Shown one piece after another: positions 59,746 through 64,000 of a DNA stretch of 64,000 bases (position 1 is its first letter; each line of letters starts with the position of its first letter). The notes under the pieces were generated by a model. That model did no database searches. It was not told the origin of the DNA and saw nothing but the letters and a program-made list of their open reading frames with translations. The position numbers and the translations under genes are program-made. The stretch lies in the NCBI RefSeq assembly GCF_008704535.1, contig NZ_CP023701.1, positions 1,178,001 to 1,242,000 on the forward strand, in the 5' to 3' direction. Origin of the DNA: Streptomyces subrutilus (GTDB lineage Bacteria > Actinomycetota > Actinomycetes > Streptomycetales > Streptomycetaceae).

Positions 59746-61227
59746 GTGTCCGAGCCGACCGCACCACCGGCCGCGGCCCGCGCCGCGACGGCCGCCGCCG
59801 CGCCCCTCGGCCTGGCCGCCATGGCGGACGCGCTGGCCGAAGGTTCCGTCTCCGCGCGCAGGTTGGTGCAGGAAGCCCTGCACCGGATCGCGGAGGCGCA
59901 GCCGCGCCTCAACGCCTTCCGCAGCGTGCGGGCCGAGGCCGCGCTCGCCGAGGCGGACGCCGCCGACCGGCTGCTGGCCGGTGGTGGGCGGCTGCCGCTC
60001 CTCGGCGTGCCGATCGCCGTGAAGGACGACATGGACCTGGCCGGCGAGGTGACGGCCTTCGGCTGCGGCGGCCCGTTCGCGGCCAAGACCTCCGACAGCG
60101 AGGCGGTACGGCGGTTGCGCGCGGCCGGCGCCGTGATCGTCGGCAAGACCCAGACGCCCGAGCTGGGCCAGTGGCCCTTCACCGAGGGCGCGGCCTTCGG
60201 GCGCACCCGCAACCCGTGGAACCCCGACCACACCCCCGGCGGCTCCTCGGGCGGTTCGGCGGCCGCCGTGGCGGCGGGCCTGGTGCCGGCGGCGCTCGGG
60301 TCGGACGGGGCGGGGTCGGTCCGGATACCGGCGGCGTGGACGCACCTGATCGGGGTGAAGCCGCAGCGCGGACGCATCTCCACCTGGCCCGAGCCCGAGT
60401 CCTTCAACGGCCTCACGGTCAACGGCGTGCTGGCCCGCACGGTCGCCGACGCCGCGCTCCTGCTCGACGCGGCGAGCGGCCGCCACCCGGACGACCTGCA
60501 CCGTCCCGCGCGCATCTCGGCGGTCGAGGCGGCCCGGCGCCACCCGCGACGGCTGCGGATCGCCCTGTCCTTCGGCACGCCGTTCACGGCGACCGCCACG
60601 CCCCTGCACCCCGAGGTGCGCGCGTCCGTGGAGCGGCTGGCGGTCCGCCTGGAGTCGCTGGGCCACGAGGTGGTCCCGGAGGACCCCCGGTACGGCCCCA
60701 TCGGCCTGACCTTCGTGCCGCGCGCGACGGCGGGCGTACGGGACTGGGCGTCCCGGGTGCCGGACCCCGCGCTGCTGGACCCCCGGACGCTCGGGGCCGT
60801 ACGGACGGGCCGGGCGCTGGGCGGGCTGCCCCTGCGGGTCTCCCGCCGTGCGGAGGCGGGGCTGCGGTGGCGGGTCGGCGAGATCTTCGGCCGGTACGAC
60901 GTGGTCCTGACCCCGACCACGGCCGCTCCGCCGCTGCGCATCGGCGCGCTGGCCGGTCTGGGCGCGCTGGCCACGGACCGGGCGATGATCGCCGCCTGCC
61001 CGTACGCCTGGGCCTGGAACGTCCTGGGCTGGCCCGGGGTGAGCGTCCCGGCGGGCCTCACCACGACGGGGCTGCCGGTGGGCGCCCAACTGCTGGGCCC
61101 GGAGTCCTCGGAGCCGCTGCTGCTGGGACTGGCCGCGCAGGTGGAGGCGGCCGAGTCGCGGGCGTGGGCGGCCGCGTGGGCGGGTGTACCCGGTACGGGG
61201 GAGGCGCGGGTACTCGGTCGCGGCTGA
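59746..61227 (+). CDS. Amidase-signature (AS) family enzyme
   Basis: A 493-residue amidase. The AS region has the Lys in PIAVKDDMDL, the GGSSGGSAAAVAAG Ser-rich stretch and GSDGAGSVRIPA (cis-Ser and nucleophile Ser). It hydrolyses an amide bond. GTG start follows GGGGAGGGG. A perfect 12-bp hairpin at 61204-61237 encloses its stop and may terminate it. Confidence 0.9.
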   Translation: MSEPTAPPAAARAATAAAAPLGLAAMADALAEGSVSARRLVQEALHRIAEAQPRLNAFRSVRAEAALAEADAADRLLAGGGRLPLLGVPIAVKDDMDLAGEVTAFGCGGPFAAKTSDSEAVRRLRAAGAVIVGKTQTPELGQWPFTEGAAFGRTRNPWNPDHTPGGSSGGSAAAVAAGLVPAALGSDGAGSVRIPAAWTHLIGVKPQRGRISTWPEPESFNGLTVNGVLARTVADAALLLDAASGRHPDDLHRPARISAVEAARRHPRRLRIALSFGTPFTATATPLHPEVRASVERLAVRLESLGHEVVPEDPRYGPIGLTFVPRATAGVRDWASRVPDPALLDPRTLGAVRTGRALGGLPLRVSRRAEAGLRWRVGEIFGRYDVVLTPTTAAPPLRIGALAGLGALATDRAMIAACPYAWAWNVLGWPGVSVPAGLTTTGLPVGAQLLGPESSEPLLLGLAAQVEAAESRAWAAAWAGVPGTGEARVLGRG

Positions 61228-61237
61228 GTACCCGCGC
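61204..61237 (+). terminator. Hairpin at the amidase stop
   Basis: GCGCGGGTACTC (61204-61215) and GAGTACCCGCGC (61226-61237), 12-bp stem with a 10-nt loop, spanning the TGA of the amidase. Confidence 0.55.
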
Positions 61238-61274
61238 ACTGTCGGGCCGCGGGGCGAGCGGGAACGATGGCGGC

Positions 61275-61679
61275 ATGCGACGACGACTGCCGACCTCCGT
61301 GACCGCACCCCTGGGGACCCTGCTGCTGACCGGGGTGACGCTGGCCGCCTGGGCCGCCTGGCTGGGCTGGGACCAGCACCGCGACGTGCACCCCGACGGA
61401 TCGGAGACCGGGCCCTATGCGGCCTGGCAGGTCGTCGGGCTGGTGCTGACGCTGCTGGTGGCGGCGTACGCGGCGGTGTCGCTGTGCAACAGGACGGTCT
61501 GCGTGCTGGGCATCACGGCCGGCCTGACCGCCGCCGCCTTCTGGGACTGGTCGGACGACTCCAGCGGCCTTTACGCGCTGGGCGCGACGATGGTGGCGCT
61601 GGGGAGCCTGACGGCCACGACGGCCGTGGCCTTCGTGATCACCGCGGTCCGCGGAGGGCGAGGCCGAGTTCGCGGATGA
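61275..61679 (+). CDS. Small membrane protein of unknown function
   Basis: A 134-residue protein with about four hydrophobic spans (LLLTGVTLAAWAAWLGW, AWQVVGLVLTLLVAAYAAV, VLGITAGLTAAAFWDW, LGSLTATTAVAFVIT). ATG 61275. Its last 41 nt overlap the convergent Imm-5-like gene. No family recognised. Confidence 0.65.
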   Translation: MRRRLPTSVTAPLGTLLLTGVTLAAWAAWLGWDQHRDVHPDGSETGPYAAWQVVGLVLTLLVAAYAAVSLCNRTVCVLGITAGLTAAAFWDWSDDSSGLYALGATMVALGSLTATTAVAFVITAVRGGRGRVRG

Positions 61680-62178
61680 GCTCGCCCGCGCGCCCTCCGC
61701 CGGCAGGCGGCGCGGGCAGCCGGCCGAGCACCGCGGGGACCGCCGGCGGCGCGTGGTGGCGCGCCCAGGCGAGGGTCCCCCCGGTGGCGGGCGCGTGCCC
61801 GTCGCCGGCCAGCTCTTCCGCGCGCGCCGCGTGGGCCGCCGCGCCGAGGATGTGCTTCACCTGGTGGGCGCTGGCCTTCGGGTGGAGGAAGGCGGCGGCG
61901 GCCGCGTGGCTCGCCGCCCGCGCCGCGTCGCCCGCGGCGGGCGAGGCGGCTTCGGCCGCCGCCTTGTACGCGGCCCAGGCGCTCTGCCGCAGGGCCGTGG
62001 TGCGCGGTCCGCCGCGCGCGAAGGCCTCCGCCGCGTCGACGGCGTCGCGGGGGCGCGGGTCGGCGCCGTGGCCGTCTTCGAAGAGCGGCAGCACCCGCCG
62101 GGCGCACGCGGCCGCGTAGCCCGCTATCTCCCGGAGTTCGGCTTCGCTCAGCTCGATGGTGTCCGACTCTGTTGGCAT
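61639..62178 (-). CDS. Imm-5-like putative immunity protein
   Basis: A 179-residue helical protein with RVLPLFEDGHGADPRPRDAVDAAEAFARG and the repeated AAEAASPAAGDAARAASHAAAAAFLH arrangement of the Imm-5 group. Such proteins were proposed to protect against polymorphic toxins. No toxin gene is next to it. ATG 62178; its 3' end overlaps the neighbouring membrane-protein gene. Confidence 0.7.
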   Translation of the reverse strand: MPTESDTIELSEAELREIAGYAAACARRVLPLFEDGHGADPRPRDAVDAAEAFARGGPRTTALRQSAWAAYKAAAEAASPAAGDAARAASHAAAAAFLHPKASAHQVKHILGAAAHAARAEELAGDGHAPATGGTLAWARHHAPPAVPAVLGRLPAPPAGGGRAGELIRELGLALRGPR

Positions 62179-62192
62179 GGGGCCATCGTGCC

Positions 62193-62855
62193 TCAGTGCG
62201 TGACGAGGGCCATGACGAGGCCGTCGTACCCCTTGCCGCCCACGGTCTGGAGCGCCGTGGCGGTCAGCCGGGGGTGTGCGGCGATCAGCTCGGTGAAGCG
62301 GCGCACGCCCTGGACGCGGGGGTCGGTGCTGGCGGCGTCGACGACGGCTCCGTCGCGCACGACGTTGTCCCCGATGATCACGCTGCCGGGCCGGGTCAGT
62401 CGCAGGGCCCACTCCAGGTACCCGGGGTTGGACGGCTTGTCGGCGTCGATGAAGACCAGGTCGAACGGGTCCGCGCCGACGAGCTGCGGCAGCAGGTCGA
62501 GGGCCTTGCCCCGGCGGACGTCCACCACGTGGTCCAGCCCGGCGCGGGCGATGTTGGCGGTGGCGACGTCCGCACACCGCTCGTCCGCCTCCAGCGTGAC
62601 CAGCCGGCCGCCTTCGGGGAGCGCGCGAGCCATCCAGATGGTGCTGTACCCGCCCAGGGTGCCGATCTCCAGGATGGTCCGCGCGCCCCGGATGCGGGCC
62701 AGGAGGTGGAGCAGCTTCCCCTGGTTGGGGGCGACCTGGTGCGGTGGCAGGCCCGCCGCCGCCGAGTCCGCGACGGCCTCCCGCAGGGCCTCGTCCTCCT
62801 CGACCAACAGCCCGTCGAAGTAGGCGTCGACGTCCGTCCACGTCTGCCGGCTCAT
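62193..62855 (-). CDS. O-methyltransferase (class I SAM, CCoAOMT-like)
   Basis: A 220-residue methyltransferase with ILEIGTLGGYSTIWMARALPEGGRL for AdoMet, LVFIDADKPSNPGYLEWAL (metal-bound catechol type, Asp/Asn ligands) and VIIGDNVVRDG. It methylates a hydroxyl, often of a catechol. ATG 62855. Upstream is divergent to the MazF-like gene. Confidence 0.88.
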   Translation of the reverse strand: MSRQTWTDVDAYFDGLLVEEDEALREAVADSAAAGLPPHQVAPNQGKLLHLLARIRGARTILEIGTLGGYSTIWMARALPEGGRLVTLEADERCADVATANIARAGLDHVVDVRRGKALDLLPQLVGADPFDLVFIDADKPSNPGYLEWALRLTRPGSVIIGDNVVRDGAVVDAASTDPRVQGVRRFTELIAAHPRLTATALQTVGGKGYDGLVMALVTH

Positions 62856-62975
62856 CTAATTCTCCCCTCTCGCCGAATGAGTTCCCAAAAGGAACTTACC
62901 CCATGGCCCCCCGCGCCCGGCACGGGGGCAGCCGGTACCCCGCCTTCCGTCCCGCGGCGCGGTAACCTCGCCCGA

Positions 62976-63440
62976 ATGACGGCACTTTCCCACCACGGCA
63001 ACGACCACCTCGACCAGCCCGGCCGGGACGGCGACACCGCCACCACCGAGGCCGACCCCCGCTCCATCGGCCCCGTGCGCACCTCCTACGCACCCGACCC
63101 CGACGGCGATCCCGACCCCGGCGAGATCGTGTGGACCTGGGTTCCCTTCGAGGAGAACGACGGGCGCGGCAAGGACCGGCCCGTGCTGGTCGTCGCGCGC
63201 GAGGCGGGCGGGCCGACGCTGCTCGCCGTGCAGCTGTCCAGCAAGCGCCACGACCACGACCGGGAGTGGGTGCCGATCGGCACGGGCCCCTGGGACGGCG
63301 CGGGCCGGGAGTCGTGGGTGGCCGTGGACCGGGTGCTGCGCGTGCACGAGTCCGGGATGCGGCGGGAGGCGTGCGCCCTGGACCCGGAGCGCTTCCGGCT
63401 GGTGGTCGACCGGCTCGGCGAGCGGTACGGCTGGCAGTAG
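62976..63440 (+). CDS. PemK/MazF-family protein without a visible antitoxin
   Basis: A 154-residue protein. A disordered acidic N-terminus precedes the MazF core WTWVPFEENDGRGKDRPVLVVAREAGGP (Arg and Pro of the active site) and a C-terminal DLVDRL-type helix. It is probably an RNA endoribonuclease of the PemK group. The usual small antitoxin gene upstream is absent: the 120-nt divergent gap to the O-methyltransferase carries none. A hairpin follows at 63453-63477. Confidence 0.8.
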   Translation: MTALSHHGNDHLDQPGRDGDTATTEADPRSIGPVRTSYAPDPDGDPDPGEIVWTWVPFEENDGRGKDRPVLVVAREAGGPTLLAVQLSSKRHDHDREWVPIGTGPWDGAGRESWVAVDRVLRVHESGMRREACALDPERFRLVVDRLGERYGWQ

Positions 63441-63452
63441 CCCACCGCGATC

Positions 63453-63477
63453 GCGGCCCCGCCCGCGGCGGGGCCGC
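63453..63477. terminator. Convergent hairpin between MazF-like and TIGR02452 genes
   Basis: GCGGCCCCGCC (63453-63463) and its complement (63467-63477), 11-bp stem with a 3-nt loop, in the 40-nt gap between two convergent genes. Confidence 0.6.
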
Positions 63478-63480
63478 CGC

Positions 63481-64000
63481 TCAGGCGCCCAGGACCCGTT
63501 CGAAGGCTTCGCGCGTCCGCGGGTCGCGGTCCAGGACGGCGAACACCACCCGGTCGAACGCCCCCGCGAAGCGGCCGGCCAGCAGCGACCGGAAGGCCCC
63601 GGCCACCTCGGCCGGGTCGTTGCGGAACACTCCGCACCCCCAGGCGCCCAGCACCAGCCGTCCGTAGCCGTGCAGCGCCGCCACCTCCAGGACGCGCTCC
63701 CCGCGCCGGAGCAGGGCGGCCGGGATCTCGGCGGCCCGCTCGGGCTCCTGGCGCCGGATGGTGCCCGCGTTCGGGGCCGGGGAGGTCAGGAAGCCGACGC
63801 GGAACGGCGTCTCCAGCAGTGCGCCCCGGTCGTCGCGGAAGACGGGCACCCCGGGCGAGTGAATCACCCGGTCGGTGTAGAAGGTGCTGCGTTCCGCGCG
63901 GTGGACCGCGTAGTACTCCGGCGCCTCCAGGAGGGTCGCGTACAGGGCCGAGGCGCGGCACAGCGCCTCCTCCTGGGCCTTGGCCCCGCGGACGTAGCCG
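63481..64000 (-). CDS. TIGR02452/PARG-like macrodomain protein, cut by the window edge
   Basis: C-terminal part of a protein of the TIGR02452 (DUF2263) group. It shows YAVHRAERSTFYTDRVIHSPGVPVFRDD and an AAWGCGVFRND-type GCGVFR motif of the macro/PARG fold. The reading frame continues upstream through GYVRGAKAQEEALCRAS and leaves the window at 64000, so the start is not visible. Family members are suggested to act on ADP-ribose. The Leu-rich C-terminus ends in a normal stop at 63481. Confidence 0.8.
   Translation of the reverse strand, partial: GYVRGAKAQEEALCRASALYATLLEAPEYYAVHRAERSTFYTDRVIHSPGVPVFRDDRGALLETPFRVGFLTSPAPNAGTIRRQEPERAAEIPAALLRRGERVLEVAALHGYGRLVLGAWGCGVFRNDPAEVAGAFRSLLAGRFAGAFDRVVFAVLDRDPRTREAFERVLGA

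Overview
The window is very GC-rich actinobacterial DNA. Third codon positions are almost all G or C, GTG starts are frequent, genes overlap by 1-4 nt (GTGA/ATGA junctions), and the gene content is typical of Streptomyces: SpoIIE-type phosphatase, DesR/NarL-type two-component pairs beside ABC-2 exporters, class E sortase-type LAXTG surface protein, Imm-5-like protein and a solitary MazF. I read it as a chromosomal segment of Streptomyces or a close relative (Kitasatospora). No rRNA, tRNA, CRISPR array, phage or intact insertion sequence was seen.

Layout. (1) 0-6.6 kb: a small locus of a 2OG-Fe(II) oxygenase, two YVTN beta-propeller proteins and an ArsR-like regulator, then a VOC protein, a secreted chymotrypsin-fold protease and a GAF-SpoIIE phosphatase. 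(2) 6.9-31.5 kb: a dense block of about 25 genes that looks like a specialised-metabolite cluster, but with no PKS, NRPS, terpene or recognisable RiPP core. It is instead full of enzymes that move or remove phosphate or nucleotides: two HprK-like kinases, an NMP-kinase-like P-loop protein, an APH-like kinase, an enlarged nucleoside-diphosphate-kinase-like protein, two KNTase-type nucleotidyltransferases, a Nudix hydrolase, and histidine-, PHP- and HAD-type phosphatases. It also carries a myo-inositol-phosphate synthase, an archaeal-type AdoMet synthetase, an asparagine synthetase, three SDR-type oxidoreductases, an acyl-CoA-dehydrogenase-like flavoprotein, a class III aminotransferase, a methyltransferase, an ABC-2 exporter and an IclR regulator. 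(3) 32.0-34.9 kb: the wreck of a two-component/ABC locus. A single junction near 33,450 joins a histidine kinase lacking its N-terminus to a divergent ABC ATPase lacking Walker A, and the following permease is frameshifted and internally deleted. (4) 35-46.6 kb: an SPFH/NAD-kinase-like pair, pirin, TPR protein, RlmG-like methyltransferase, an intact ATPase-permease-kinase-regulator operon, and a MarR/membrane-exporter divergon. (5) 46.6-49.7 kb: an iron-box-controlled pair of secreted proteins, one with a LAXTG sorting signal, next to a 16-copy 8-bp tandem repeat. (6) 49.9-64 kb: ordinary metabolic and housekeeping genes (GNAT, disulfide reductase-family flavoprotein, thioredoxin, aldehyde dehydrogenase, thiolase, LacI regulator, MFS, hydrolase, amidase, O-methyltransferase, MazF-like, TIGR02452).

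How the block in (2) could work together (inference): the inositol-phosphate synthase would make a cyclitol-phosphate scaffold; SDRs, aminotransferase and asparagine synthetase would oxidise and aminate or amidate it; the dedicated AdoMet synthetase would feed the methyltransferase or another AdoMet-consuming step; kinases and phosphatases would serve as activation, protection or self-resistance steps; and the NTase/ABC group at 24.5-28.0 kb could provide resistance and export. No product is named because no gene in the block is diagnostic for a compound I know.
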